64,000 nucleotides of DNA, from assembly GCF_026013615.1 (NCBI RefSeq), contig NZ_JAPDPI010000007.1, positions 1-64,000 on the forward strand, in the 5' to 3' direction. Below are positions 28,124 through 37,519 of this stretch, in pieces; the first letter of the stretch is position 1, and every line of letters starts with the position of its first letter. The notes beneath the pieces were generated by a model. It made no database searches. It was not told the DNA's origin and was given only the letters and a program-made list of their open reading frames with translations. Source of the DNA: Plebeiibacterium marinum (GTDB lineage: Bacteria; Bacteroidota; Bacteroidia; Bacteroidales; Marinilabiliaceae). Made by a program: the position numbers and the translations under genes.

Positions 28124-28816
28124 ATGGACAAACAAGGAAATTTATATACGTTTCTGTATGCATCAATCATGGTGATTATTGTAGCGGCCGTTTTAGCTTT
28201 TGTATCTGAATCGTTAAAGCCGATACAAAACAAAAACGTTGAAGTAGCAAAAAAGATCGACATTCTTAAATCGGTTGGTATAGCCAGTGATGCAAAAAAT
28301 GCAGAAGATTTATACGAAAAACACATTGGTGCCAACACCAAGGTGATTAACATGAACGGAGAAGAAGTTAAAGGAAGTGCATTTGACGTGGACATGGCTA
28401 AAGAGCTTCGCAAAGATGCCGACGCCCGTAACTATCCGTTATATGTTTGTAAGTTAGATAATGGCCAGGAGAAGATTATCATTCCTCTTCGCGGCGTTGG
28501 TCTTTGGGGGCCAATCTGGGGATATATCTCTTTAAACGAAGATAAAACCACTGTTTTCGGTGCTACCTTCGATCACAAAGGAGAAACTCCAGGTTTGGGT
28601 GCTGAAATCTCAAAAGAGTTTTTCCAAACACCTTTTAAAGGAAAAACAATTTTTGACGAATCAGGAGCATTTACTTCTATAAAAGTATTAAAAGGCGGAT
28701 CTGCCGGTAATGCCCACGCCGTTGATGCTATCTCAGGAGGTACTATCACCAGTAATGGCGTTACAGATATGTTAGAAGAGTGCCTTAAAGGGTACGAAAA
28801 GTATTTAAAAAATTAA
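28124..28816 (+). CDS. nqrC: Na+-translocating NADH:quinone reductase subunit C
   Basis: This is a 230-residue subunit with one N-terminal helix (about 10-27) and a periplasmic FMN-binding domain. The flavinylation motif DAISGGTITS (201-210) provides T207 as the FMN acceptor; most NqrC have SGAT, so SGGT is a mild variant. GVGLWGPIWGYI (124-135) and HKGETPGLGAEIS (151-163) are family blocks. Electrons pass through its FMN between the membrane iron centre and NqrB. An apbE gene lies downstream at 35957. Confidence 0.95.
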   Translation: MDKQGNLYTFLYASIMVIIVAAVLAFVSESLKPIQNKNVEVAKKIDILKSVGIASDAKNAEDLYEKHIGANTKVINMNGEEVKGSAFDVDMAKELRKDADARNYPLYVCKLDNGQEKIIIPLRGVGLWGPIWGYISLNEDKTTVFGATFDHKGETPGLGAEISKEFFQTPFKGKTIFDESGAFTSIKVLKGGSAGNAHAVDAISGGTITSNGVTDMLEECLKGYEKYLKN

Positions 28817-28827
28817 ACGGTTAAAAA

Positions 28828-29484
28828 ATGAGCGACAAAGAACCTTTGTTTTCAGCGAAAAACCGAAAATTGATTACTAACCCGATTGGTGCTCAAAACC
28901 CGATTACCATCCAGGTATTGGGTATCTGTTCTGCACTTGCGGTAACGGCAAAATTAGAGCCGGCAATTGTAATGTCTATTTCGGTAATGTTTGTATTGGT
29001 TTTCGCCAATCTATTTATATCATTATTGCGTAACACTATTCCTGCACGTATCCGTATTATCGTACAGCTGGTAGTTGTTGCTGCGTTGGTTATTCTGGTT
29101 GACCAGATTCTTAAAGCGTTTGCTTACGAAGTAAGTAAACAGTTATCAGTATTTGTTGGATTGATTATCACCAACTGTATTATCATGGGACGTTTAGAAG
29201 CATTTGCCTTAGGAAACAAACCATGGCAATCAGTTTTAGATGGTGTAGGTAATGCTGCCGGTTACGGTGTTATCCTGGTAATCGTAGCTTTCTTCAGAGA
29301 GCTTTTGGGTGCCGGAACATTGACACTCCCTGCTGTTGGAACATTAACCATCATTCCTCAGGCATTTTACGATTTAGGGTACGTGAACAACGGATTAATG
29401 ATTCTTCCTCCAATGGCCTTGGTTACTGTAGGGGTTATCATCTGGGTGCAACGTTCTAGAAATAAGGATTTGATTGAATCTTAA
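28828..29484 (+). CDS. nqrD: Na+-translocating NADH:quinone reductase subunit D
   Basis: This is a 218-residue, six-helix membrane subunit homologous to NqrE and RnfA/RnfE. Conserved cysteines in LGICSALAVT (about 28-37) and ITNCIIMGRLEAFA (about 111-124) fit the pair that, with two from NqrE, holds the membrane-embedded iron centre. The N-terminal SDKEPLFSAKNRKLITNP is family-typical. It begins 11 bases after nqrC. Confidence 0.95.
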   Translation: MSDKEPLFSAKNRKLITNPIGAQNPITIQVLGICSALAVTAKLEPAIVMSISVMFVLVFANLFISLLRNTIPARIRIIVQLVVVAALVILVDQILKAFAYEVSKQLSVFVGLIITNCIIMGRLEAFALGNKPWQSVLDGVGNAAGYGVILVIVAFFRELLGAGTLTLPAVGTLTIIPQAFYDLGYVNNGLMILPPMALVTVGVIIWVQRSRNKDLIES

Positions 29485-29510
29485 TTTATTAACTGGAAAA
29501 ACAGATTTCA

Positions 29511-30128
29511 ATGGAAAATATAATTAATATATTCATCAAGTCTATCTTTATCGACAACATGGTATTTGCTTACTTCTTAGGTATGTGTTCGTACCTGGCT
29601 GTATCAAAAACTGTGAAGACTTCATTTGGACTTGGTGTTGCTGTAGTATTTGTACTGGCCATTACAGTACCTGTAGATTATTTATTAAATGAATATGTAC
29701 TTAAAGCCGGTGCTTTAAGCTGGTTAGGAGAAAGCTTTGCTGATGTTGACTTAAGTTTCTTAAGTTTCATCATGTTTATTGCCGTAATCGCCTCCATGGT
29801 ACAGTTGGTTGAGATGATTGTTGAGAAATTTGCCCCTGCACTTTATAGTTCATTGGGTATCTTCTTGCCTCTTATTGCCGTAAACTGTGCAATACTTGGT
29901 GGTTCATTATTTATGCAGGAACGTCAGTATGCTTCATTAGGTGAAGCGACTTCTTTTGCATTTGGATCAGGAATTGGTTGGTTGTTGGCAATTGTAGGTA
30001 TTGCAGCTATTCGTGAAAAATTAAAATACTCTGATATCCCTGCCCCATTACGCGGTTTAGGTATCACTTTTATCGTAACCGGTTTAATGGGTATTGCTTT
30101 CATGAGCTTTATGGGAATTCAATTATAA
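29511..30128 (+). CDS. nqrE: Na+-translocating NADH:quinone reductase subunit E
   Basis: This is a 205-residue, six-helix membrane subunit, an inverted homologue of NqrD. Cysteines in [12 protein letters not shown] (about 23-34) and [13 protein letters not shown] (about 124-136) would complete the iron site shared with Nqr[19 protein letters not shown] and [19 protein letters not shown] are characteristic. It begins 26 bases after nqrD. Confidence 0.95.
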   Translation: MENIINIFIKSIFIDNMVFAYFLGMCSYLAVSKTVKTSFGLGVAVVFVLAITVPVDYLLNEYVLKAGALSWLGESFADVDLSFLSFIMFIAVIASMVQLVEMIVEKFAPALYSSLGIFLPLIAVNCAILGGSLFMQERQYASLGEATSFAFGSGIGWLLAIVGIAAIREKLKYSDIPAPLRGLGITFIVTGLMGIAFMSFMGIQL

Positions 30129-30198
30129 CCGGCATGGCCGGAGCAGGTAACTAAAGCTTTTAAACTTTAGATGCTTGTTCATAAAAGCAAAAACTAAA

Positions 30199-31464
30199 AT
30201 GAATATGATATTTTTAGCTAGTCAGGGTGCAGTAATTACTACCAGTGTGGTGGTATTCTTACTTGTTATCCTTGTGTTGGTGTCAATTCTTTTGTGGGTA
30301 AAGCAAAAATTGACTCCGGCAGGAACCGTTACTATCGACATCAATGATGGAGAGCAAGCTTTAGAGGTTTCTCCAGGACAAACATTGTTGTCTGCTTTAG
30401 GAAACAACAAAATCTTCCTTCCTTCAGCTTGTGGTGGTGGAGGTACTTGTGCTATGTGCCGTTGCCAGGTTAACGAAGGTGCAGGTTCTATACTTCCTAC
30501 CGAAACAGGTTATTTTACCCGTAAGGAACAAGCTAACAACTGGCGTTTGGCTTGTCAGGTAAAAGTAAAGGAAGACATGAAAATGGACATCCCACAGGAA
30601 ATTCTTGGTATCAAGAAGTGGGAATGCGAGGTGGTTTCTAATGACAACGTGGCTACTTACATTAAAGAGTTTGTAGTTAGACTACCAGAAGGTGAAACGT
30701 TAGATTTTAAATCAGGAGGTTATATCCAGATCGATGTACCTAAAATCACTGTCGACTTTAAAGATATGATCATTGGAGATGAGTACAGGGATGAGTACGA
30801 AAAGTATGGAATCTTCGACCTGCAGATGGTGAACCCAGAGCCTACTTACAGGGCTTACTCAATGGCTAACCACCCTGCTGAAGGTAACATCGTGATGTTG
30901 AACATCCGTATCGCCACTCCTCCATTCGACAGAGTAAACGGTGGATTTATGAAGGTTAACCCAGGGGTTTGTTCTTCGTTTATCTTCTCTCGTAAACCAG
31001 GTGATAAAGTTACCGTTTCAGGACCTTACGGAGAATTCTTTATTAAGGAAACTGAACGAGAAATGATGTTTATTGGTGGTGGTGCAGGTATGGCTCCTAT
31101 GCGTTCGCATATCTTCCACTTGTTCCATACAGTTAAAACAGGCCGTAAAGCTACATTCTGGTATGGTGCCCGTTCTAAGAAAGAGATCTTCTACCAGGAT
31201 CAGTTTGAGGCTATCGAAAAGCAATTCCCTAACTTTAAGTTTAAAATTGCTTTAAGTGACCCTCAACCGGAAGATAACTGGGAAGGTTCAACAGGATTTA
31301 TCCACCAGGTTATTCATGATGAGTACTTAATCAATCATGATGAGCCGGAAGATATTGAATACTATCTTTGTGGACCTCCAATGATGAACGATGCTGTTAA
31401 CAAAATGCTTTATGATTTAGGGGTACCTGATGAAATGATTGCATTTGATGACTTTGGATCGTAA
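30199..31464 (+). CDS. nqrF: Na+-translocating NADH:quinone reductase subunit F
   Basis: This is the 421-residue NADH-oxidising entry subunit. An N-terminal helix (about 12-33) anchors it. A plant-type [2Fe-2S] domain has C78, C84, C87 and C119 (ACGGGGTCAMC and RLACQ). The FAD domain has RAYSMANHP and the NADH domain has GGGAGMAPMRSH and YLCGPPMMND. The frame opens at a TTG at 30175, but the ATG at 30199 (MNMIFLASQ) directly precedes the helix and is preferred. It closes the operon, ahead of a strong terminator. Confidence 0.96.
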   Translation: MNMIFLASQGAVITTSVVVFLLVILVLVSILLWVKQKLTPAGTVTIDINDGEQALEVSPGQTLLSALGNNKIFLPSACGGGGTCAMCRCQVNEGAGSILPTETGYFTRKEQANNWRLACQVKVKEDMKMDIPQEILGIKKWECEVVSNDNVATYIKEFVVRLPEGETLDFKSGGYIQIDVPKITVDFKDMIIGDEYRDEYEKYGIFDLQMVNPEPTYRAYSMANHPAEGNIVMLNIRIATPPFDRVNGGFMKVNPGVCSSFIFSRKPGDKVTVSGPYGEFFIKETEREMMFIGGGAGMAPMRSHIFHLFHTVKTGRKATFWYGARSKKEIFYQDQFEAIEKQFPNFKFKIALSDPQPEDNWEGSTGFIHQVIHDEYLINHDEPEDIEYYLCGPPMMNDAVNKMLYDLGVPDEMIAFDDFGS

Positions 31465-31509
31465 TCAAAGTAGCAAGATATTAGTAGCAAGTCGTAAGAC
31501 TTATTAAAT

Positions 31510-31540
31510 AAAAAAAGACTCCCAAGGGAGTCTTTTTTTA
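31510..31540 (+). terminator. intrinsic terminator of the nqr operon
   Basis: AAAAAAGACTCCC and GGGAGTCTTTTTTT form a 13-bp stem with a 2-base loop and a T-run, 46 bases after the nqrF stop. The A-run on the left may also serve transcripts from the other strand. Confidence 0.9.
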
Positions 31541-31632
31541 TTTGGAGATAACATCTTCTTACATCATTTTTTTTACATTCGTTTAATCAAATCTTGAATC
31601 TTGATACTTACGTCTTGATACTTTTTTAAATT

Positions 31633-34600
31633 ATGCGCAAAAAACATCTTATCCGAAATATTTTATTTATTGCTGGAGCATTTATCCTGCTACTTGTTAT
31701 CCTTGCTGAAATATTTAAAGAGGACATTGTTAAAATGGCCATAAAGAAAGGAGCTAACACCTTTGATGTACCTCTTGTGGTTGGCGAAGTTGACTTTAGT
31801 CTGCTTTACAGGTTTCCGCTGGCAACAATTGAATTTAACGACCTGGCCATGCTAAACCAACTTCCACACCCTGATTCTCTAAATCAGCATATTGATACGG
31901 TTGCAAGCATTTCCAGGTTATATGCATCAGTTGACCTGATTGAACTAACCAGAGGAAATATCTTTGTAAAAAAAATCGATATAAAAGACGCTAAGGCAAA
32001 ATACCTTGTCGACTCATTAGGGAACAGCAATTTCGACTTTCTTTTTAAGGCATCAGAAACGGATTCTACAAAAGCAGATGAAAAAGACACAACTATTGTA
32101 CAAGGGGTATATTCTCTTGAAAAGCTCACTTTATCAAACATCGACCTTGAGTATATTGATGAATACATGAATTTTTCAGGACATTTAAATATTCCCAACC
32201 TTTCAATAAACGGAGAACTTGAGCCTAAGGGATATGTTGCTGAAACCAAAGGTGAGATACTGCTAAAATCTATCCATTATGCAGATTTCCACCTGGAGGA
32301 ATTAAAACAAAGCAGCTTAAGCTTTGATGTTTCGGCACTTAATGATTCTTTAGAGGTCAGGGAACTTACCCTAAACGCAGCAGGATCAGAAATTACCGCA
32401 CTGGGGACCATTGTAACACACGACAGTTTATTTGTAGACCTCAACCTAAGTGGAAACCAGATTGACCTATCGAAAAACATTGCCTTGTTACCGGAGAAAA
32501 TGCGTAACGAACTAAAATTGAAACAAGGAGGCGGGATCCTTAATGTAAGCGGAACCACAAAAGGCTTTATCTCTCCATCAAGCATCCCCCAGTTTAATAT
32601 CAATATCGATCTTTCAAACGCCCTTATTGAGTATGATGTATATCCTGTAGTAAAAAACATCATCCTTAACAGCAATATTTCAAGCGGATATACCCCCGGT
32701 TTAAATGCTGCCATGGTAAACATTAAACAACTTCATGCAGAAACAACACGTAGTTCAGTAGACTTATCCGCCATACTAAAAAATCCAAACAGTCTTGAAT
32801 ATGACATTGCTGCTGACATCAGTGCTTCATTGGATGAACTGAAACCTTACTTGCAAGACTCATCAATAAAAAAAGCTTCCGGATTAATAAAAGCACATAT
32901 AAAAACCAATGGGGTTTTACCCGATTCCATTACACCTGGTTTCACCGATAAGGCTCTTGCAAATACCAGCATGAATATATCGTTACATAACATTGCTATT
33001 GCTATGGATTCAATACCATCTGTTGACAAACTAAACGGTAAATTTATTTTTACGCCGGGAAACATTAAAATAAGCGATTTTAAAGCTTCCATCCCTGAAT
33101 ATAACATCAATATAACAGATGGAATAATTGCATCGTCATTTAAAGGAAAATTGAGCAATTACAAAAAGCTGGATGTAAAGCTGGATACCTTTCTGGTGGC
33201 TATGCCGCAATCATCAATTGCTGCCACCGGTAAAATAACCGGACTTGAAAATATAAAATATGATTTAAGGTCATCAATTAAACTTGGTTTGGGCGAAATT
33301 AAAGAAATGCTCCCCGATTCCTTAGCCAATTATATGGGAGGAGAGATTGATGCCAACATTAGTTCTTCCGGAAATTTCCATATTGATTCTGTTGCTGATA
33401 AAGCCCTGGAACTACTTTTTGAAAACAGCAAGTTTAATGTATCGCTAAACAATGTAACACTAGAAATGCCCGACAGTATGATGAATGTTACTGCCCTATC
33501 GGGACATGCAGATTACCAACATGACACATTAAAACTAAACAAAGTGATTGGAAGCTACCTTGGGTTGGATTTTTCTGCTGACTCAACTACCGTTTCCAAT
33601 GTGTATACAGCGGCCGTACAAAACAATGAAAAAGAACTATATGTACGTGGCATTTTTGGAGCAGGAGATTTGGATTATGCCTGGATTAATGCTTTTATGA
33701 CTGATACTGTTCCCATGTCAGAGAAAGAAACTCAGGCCGCTATAAAAGAACAAACTGAAAATCCATATATAAAAAAATTTACAACCAAAATCAATGGCAA
33801 AGCCAGACTCAGGAGTTTTAAATACGGTGATATTTTTGTTGAAAATATTGACACAAAGTTTCTGGCAAAAGTAGACGAAGGATATTTTGTTGCAGATGAT
33901 ATGTTGTGTAGTGTATTTGATGGTGATGCCAGACTGTCGGTCCGAATGGATATCAATAATAACTTCAGAGATTTGCTGCAGTTCAGGTCAAATTTTTCAA
34001 AACTTGACGTTTCCAGAATGATGGATGAATTGGAAACCTTTATAGATCAAGAGGATTTTAAAAAAGAAAACGTATTTGGAAATTTATCAGGCCATATGGA
34101 TGGTCGTATTGTCATGAAAGATTATAACTTGATATATGATTCATTAATGGTAAGGGGCGATATAAAATTAGAGAATGGATCTTTGGTAAATGTTAAGCCT
34201 GTAATGGCAATTGAAAAAATACCTATGACGGGCTTAAAAAATTTGGATGATTTAAAATTCAGTACGCTTGACAGTAAGATATTTCTTTACAACAACGAGT
34301 TATACATTCCTCAAACGCAAATAGTAACCTCATCATTTGATGCAAGTTTTTTAGGGATGTATAGTTTAGGGGAAGATTATGCTTACCATGTAAGAGTTTT
34401 TTTAGGCGAGATATTGGCAGGCAAATCAAAAGCTAATATTAAAAAGCAAGCTTCAGATGGTGGATTTGCCGAAAACGAGGAAGAGGCAAAAAAAGGCAGG
34501 ACGCCTCTATACCTGGTTTCTAAATCGGAAAATGGAAAAGAAAAAGCCTGGTGGGATAAAGAAAGTGACCGGAAAAGGATGATAAATACAGTAAGGGTGA

Positions 34601-34659
34601 AGCAGAGAATATTGGGCTTCAACTTTTTTCCGGAAAAAGTGACCTACGAAACTGAATAG
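31633..34659 (+). CDS. large AsmA-family envelope protein
   Basis: This is a 1008-residue protein with one N-terminal membrane helix (about 9-25) followed by the AsmA N-terminal pattern (GANTFDVPLVVGEVDFSLLYRFPLATIEFNDL, core VGEVDFSLLYRFPLATIEF). A long, repetitive beta-strand region and an AsmA-C-like segment near the end (NLDDLKFSTLDSKIFLYNNEL, core FSTLDSKIFLYNNELYIP) follow. AsmA/TamB-type proteins form hydrophobic grooves bridging inner and outer membranes, often moving phospholipid. Length and layout fit. It has its own start after the nqr terminator. Cargo unknown. Confidence 0.75.
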   Translation: MRKKHLIRNILFIAGAFILLLVILAEIFKEDIVKMAIKKGANTFDVPLVVGEVDFSLLYRFPLATIEFNDLAMLNQLPHPDSLNQHIDTVASISRLYASVDLIELTRGNIFVKKIDIKDAKAKYLVDSLGNSNFDFLFKASETDSTKADEKDTTIVQGVYSLEKLTLSNIDLEYIDEYMNFSGHLNIPNLSINGELEPKGYVAETKGEILLKSIHYADFHLEELKQSSLSFDVSALNDSLEVRELTLNAAGSEITALGTIVTHDSLFVDLNLSGNQIDLSKNIALLPEKMRNELKLKQGGGILNVSGTTKGFISPSSIPQFNINIDLSNALIEYDVYPVVKNIILNSNISSGYTPGLNAAMVNIKQLHAETTRSSVDLSAILKNPNSLEYDIAADISASLDELKPYLQDSSIKKASGLIKAHIKTNGVLPDSITPGFTDKALANTSMNISLHNIAIAMDSIPSVDKLNGKFIFTPGNIKISDFKASIPEYNINITDGIIASSFKGKLSNYKKLDVKLDTFLVAMPQSSIAATGKITGLENIKYDLRSSIKLGLGEIKEMLPDSLANYMGGEIDANISSSGNFHIDSVADKALELLFENSKFNVSLNNVTLEMPDSMMNVTALSGHADYQHDTLKLNKVIGSYLGLDFSADSTTVSNVYTAAVQNNEKELYVRGIFGAGDLDYAWINAFMTDTVPMSEKETQAAIKEQTENPYIKKFTTKINGKARLRSFKYGDIFVENIDTKFLAKVDEGYFVADDMLCSVFDGDARLSVRMDINNNFRDLLQFRSNFSKLDVSRMMDELETFIDQEDFKKENVFGNLSGHMDGRIVMKDYNLIYDSLMVRGDIKLENGSLVNVKPVMAIEKIPMTGLKNLDDLKFSTLDSKIFLYNNELYIPQTQIVTSSFDASFLGMYSLGEDYAYHVRVFLGEILAGKSKANIKKQASDGGFAENEEEAKKGRTPLYLVSKSENGKEKAWWDKESDRKRMINTVRVKQRILGFNFFPEKVTYETE

Positions 34660-34732
34660 GAGGATCATATTTATTTAAAAGTCCATTGCTTGCAGTATAA
34701 CAATCATCAGATTATTGAAAACACATTAAAAT

Positions 34733-35356
34733 ATGAAACGAGTACTTATACAGATAATTTCTTATTCGATTTCATTAATTTTGTTAATACTAATTTCTGT
34801 AAAAATATATAATCATTTCTCAGTAAAGAGGTTTGTTACAAAACCAATCTCAAAAAAGGAATCTGATATTATTTTTGGAAATAAAGATGCTAAAGAATCC
34901 ATATTTTTATTTGGGAATTATCAATGCTCACACTGTAAATACTTTTTCAACGAGGATTATCCCAAATTAAAAAAAGAAATACTGGATTCTGGAAAAATAA
35001 ATTTAAGAGTAAGGTTTGTGCCTTTATCAGATAACAAATCAATTTTAAACGTTTATTCTATGTCCATAAGCATATTTAAATATGGAGAATATGAGAAGTT
35101 CCACAATATGCTTTTGCACAATTTCAATCTGGCATTTACTCCTGAATACGAAGATCTTATAAACAATATTATGCAAAACAATGAAGCCATCGCCCAGGAT
35201 TATCTTTCAGAGAATAATATTGCTGATTTGGAAAATAACAAAAAGGAATTTAAAGAGCTGAAATTTAAAGGAACCCCTACAATAATATTCCGTAATAGAA
35301 TTTATAAAGGAAGACCTTCTATTAAAGAGCTAAAACAACAATTAGAAATAAATTAA
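34733..35356 (+). CDS. membrane-anchored DsbA-like thiol oxidoreductase
   Basis: This is a 207-residue protein with an N-terminal membrane helix (about 7-26) and a thioredoxin-fold domain of the DsbA/Thioredoxin_4 type. The active site is CSHC (C65-C68) in FGNYQCSHCKYF and the cis-proline loop is KGTPTIIF (about 181-188). It probably forms or isomerises disulfides in the periplasm. It is the first gene of a two-gene unit: a cysteine-rich lipoprotein starts 9 bases downstream. The pairing suggests an enzyme and its client, but this is an inference. Codon use is more AT-rich than in the flanking genes. Confidence 0.75.
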   Translation: MKRVLIQIISYSISLILLILISVKIYNHFSVKRFVTKPISKKESDIIFGNKDAKESIFLFGNYQCSHCKYFFNEDYPKLKKEILDSGKINLRVRFVPLSDNKSILNVYSMSISIFKYGEYEKFHNMLLHNFNLAFTPEYEDLINNIMQNNEAIAQDYLSENNIADLENNKKEFKELKFKGTPTIIFRNRIYKGRPSIKELKQQLEIN

Positions 35357-35365
35357 TTCACTACT

Positions 35366-35713
35366 ATGAAGAAATTACTTTTATTACCATCAATTTTATT
35401 TGTCGTTTTCATAACCCTAACAGTTGCTTGTTCGGAAGATGAAGATGAAATATGTGAACAATTCGTTTCACCAGAATGCTCTGCCGACATCACAACATGC
35501 AGTGGCGGTGACTATGGATATTATTTATATAATGAAAAAGAATACTACTGTGAAGATGAAGATTGCTTAGATGCAACACGTGATGTTTACATTGCGGCAG
35601 GATGCCTTGATGCATCTGGAGTACTTGATATTAATTCTCAGGACTATATTCAGCTAAGAGCAATATCATTAAAAGTTATTGCTGAAGCAAGAGCTGCCTC
35701 GGGATGTAATTAA
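35366..35713 (+). CDS. small cysteine-rich lipoprotein, unknown function
   Basis: This is a 115-residue protein with a lipoprotein signal (MKKLLLLPSILFVVFITLTVAC, lipidated C22) followed by an acidic stretch (SEDEDEIC) and seven further cysteines (EIC, PEC, TTC, YYC, EDC, AGC, SGC). The C-terminal half predicts a helix (QLRAISLKVIAEARAA). The odd number of non-lipid cysteines leaves one free or pairing outside. I do not recognise a family. It is co-transcribed with the DsbA-like gene and ends at a strong terminator, so the two form a closed unit. Confidence 0.7.
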   Translation: MKKLLLLPSILFVVFITLTVACSEDEDEICEQFVSPECSADITTCSGGDYGYYLYNEKEYYCEDEDCLDATRDVYIAAGCLDASGVLDINSQDYIQLRAISLKVIAEARAASGCN

Positions 35714-35730
35714 CAACTATAAAGGATTAA

Positions 35731-35768
35731 AAAAAAAGCTGCCCATTCAAGCAATGGGCAGCTTTTTT
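35731..35768 (+). terminator. terminator after the thiol oxidoreductase/lipoprotein pair
   Basis: AAAAAAAGCTGCCCATT and AATGGGCAGCTTTTTT pair over about 16 bp around a short CAAGC loop and end in a T-run, 17 bases after the lipoprotein stop. Confidence 0.9.
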
Positions 35769-35902
35769 CATTAGTAAGGATCAGATCTGTATAGGCATCA
35801 TGTTTATCAGATCTGTTCCTCATCTGGAATTAACGAACAGATTTATTGAGTTTCATAAACCTAACAGGTTTTACGTATTCCCCAACTAATTACTCCCTTC
35901 AC

Positions 35903-35934
35903 TTTGTATATTACTCCGCAATCAACTATTTTTG
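35903..35934 (+). promoter_or_regulatory. promoter of apbE
   Basis: TTTG (35903-35906), a 20-bp spacer and TATTTTTG (35927-35934) match the Bacteroidota -33/-7 consensus, 22 bp before the apbE ATG. It also shows that the frame running upstream to 35846 is not the gene start. Confidence 0.65.
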
Positions 35935-35956
35935 CCGGCATAAAAACCATTTCATC

Positions 35957-36964
35957 ATGAAGCATTTTCTTCTAATAATTACAGTCTGTATTTTATCTTC
36001 TTGTCAACCCAAAACTTACGATTACCTTAAAATGCAGGGTAAGATTTTTGGTACTTTTTACAACATCATCTATCAGCCTGTAAAAGAAAATGATTCCATT
36101 GATATGGGCATTACTAAAGAACTCGACAAAGTGGATTGGGCTTTATCAACTTTTAAGGATACTTCAACCATCAGCAAATTCAATTTTAGCAACAAAGGGA
36201 TTACTATTGACCCCATGATGAAATATGTTTATGAATCAGGAATCAGCATATACAAAAACACAGATGGAGCTTTTGATATGACAGTAGGCCCGCTGGTGAA
36301 TGCCTGGGGATTTGGATTTAAGAAAAAGGATAACGTTACTTCCGGGATGATTGATTCATTGCTTTTGAATATAGGGATGGACAAAGTAAAGCTGGACACC
36401 AACAACTATTTAAGCAAACAACAACCCGAAATCATGCTCGATGCCAGTGCCATTGCCAAGGGGTATGGCGTGGATGTGGTGGCCGATTATCTGGCATCAC
36501 AAGGCATTACAAATTATATGGTTGAAATTGGTGGAGAAATCAGGGTAGCAGGCATTAACAACAAAGGAATTGCATGGAGGGTTGGCATTGACAAACCGAT
36601 TGACGACAAAGCTGCAATCAGCCGCGAATTACAAGATATTTTGTCTTTAACCAATGTAGGACTTGCCACAAGTGGTAATTATCGGAATTTCTATGTTAAA
36701 AACGGCAAAAAATATGCCCATACTATCGATCCCAAAACAGGATACCCGGTGCAACATTCACTTTTAAGCGCCTCCATTATTGCAAAAGAATGCATGGTTG
36801 CCGATGGCTATGCCACTGCATGTATGGTGATGGGATTGGAAAAAAGTATGCAAGTAATCGAAAGCCTGCCCAATATTGAAGGATACTTTATTTATCAGGA
36901 TGAAAATGGTGAAAACCAGGTAAAATACACCAAGGGATTTGAAAAGCTCATTCTTCAGCAATAA
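35957..36964 (+). CDS. apbE: FAD:protein FMN transferase (ApbE)
   Basis: This is a 335-residue periplasmic lipoprotein (signal MKHFLLIITVCILSSC, lipidated C16) that transfers FMN from FAD to a threonine in D-x-x-S-G-A-T-type motifs. Family blocks are FGTFYNIIYQ (about 30), FDMTVGPLVNAWGFG (about 104-118), LDASAIAKGYGVDVVADYL (core SAIAKGYGVD) and EIGGEIRVAG. NqrB and NqrC, encoded 5-9 kb upstream, carry matching motifs and are the expected clients. It has its own promoter, separate from nqr, and is followed by an AT-rich simple repeat. Confidence 0.92.
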   Translation: MKHFLLIITVCILSSCQPKTYDYLKMQGKIFGTFYNIIYQPVKENDSIDMGITKELDKVDWALSTFKDTSTISKFNFSNKGITIDPMMKYVYESGISIYKNTDGAFDMTVGPLVNAWGFGFKKKDNVTSGMIDSLLLNIGMDKVKLDTNNYLSKQQPEIMLDASAIAKGYGVDVVADYLASQGITNYMVEIGGEIRVAGINNKGIAWRVGIDKPIDDKAAISRELQDILSLTNVGLATSGNYRNFYVKNGKKYAHTIDPKTGYPVQHSLLSASIIAKECMVADGYATACMVMGLEKSMQVIESLPNIEGYFIYQDENGENQVKYTKGFEKLILQQ

Positions 36965-37075
36965 ACAATTAACAAGGAGCAATAAACAATGAGCAATAAA
37001 CAATGAGCAAGGAGCAATTTTGACTAATGACTAATAACTATTGGCTATTAGCTATTAGCTATTAGCTAATAACCA
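36965..37075. repeat. AT-rich simple repeat tract
   Basis: Two related runs lie side by side: a 14-bp unit (AGCAATAAACAATG) repeated about twice with variants, and then TAATGACTAATAACTATT leading to three copies of GGCTATTA/AGCTATTA. The tract fills the convergent gap between apbE and the next minus-strand gene. A similar TAATGACC-type tract is at 43540-43637. Confidence 0.7.
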
Positions 37076-37318
37076 TCAACAACTAAGCGTTTGGCTATCT
37101 CCTTCCCCTTCCAAATGCAGGGGCTTAATTTTAATAGAGTCCTTTTGAGCTTCCCTGTGTTGCGAAGTGGCGCATGAAATCCCTCTTTTTCGCATTTCTT
37201 TATTACTCCCAATATGAAGATTTGGGAACTTTCCATTCTTTTTAATCAAAATGCTAATAGCCATTAAAACAAACACAACCGCAACCAATACAACACTTAA
37301 TAATAACACTTTGATCAT
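37076..37318 (-). CDS. small single-helix membrane protein with one conserved-looking cysteine
   Basis: This is an 80-residue protein with an N-terminal helix (about 3-24) and a basic stretch KKNGKFPNLHIGSNKEMRKRGISCATSQ (core HIGSNKEMRKRGISC). I recall short Bacteroidota proteins of the same shape (helix, KKNG.FP, RKRGI.C..SQ), but cannot name a family or function. The last 20 residues are low-complexity and may be read through repeat sequence at 37080-37130. Its position beside apbE recalls NqrM, a small cysteine-bearing helper of Nqr assembly elsewhere; the sequences differ, so this is only an idea. It is convergent with apbE. Confidence 0.6.
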   Translation of the reverse strand: MIKVLLLSVVLVAVVFVLMAISILIKKNGKFPNLHIGSNKEMRKRGISCATSQHREAQKDSIKIKPLHLEGEGDSQTLSC

Positions 37319-37519
37319 AACATATAATTTTTAATGAGCATGCAAAAATACTGAATTTTCTTACTTATTAAACAATGTAGCCACAAATATGTTTCAAGTG
37401 TGAGAATTGATACAATACCAATATCCCAATGATATAAATTTTATAGTGAAATTGGTATAACTTTGTAGTTTTGCAAAGTAATATAGTCTTTTATCTATTA
37501 TCTAAAAGTCAGCAACAGG

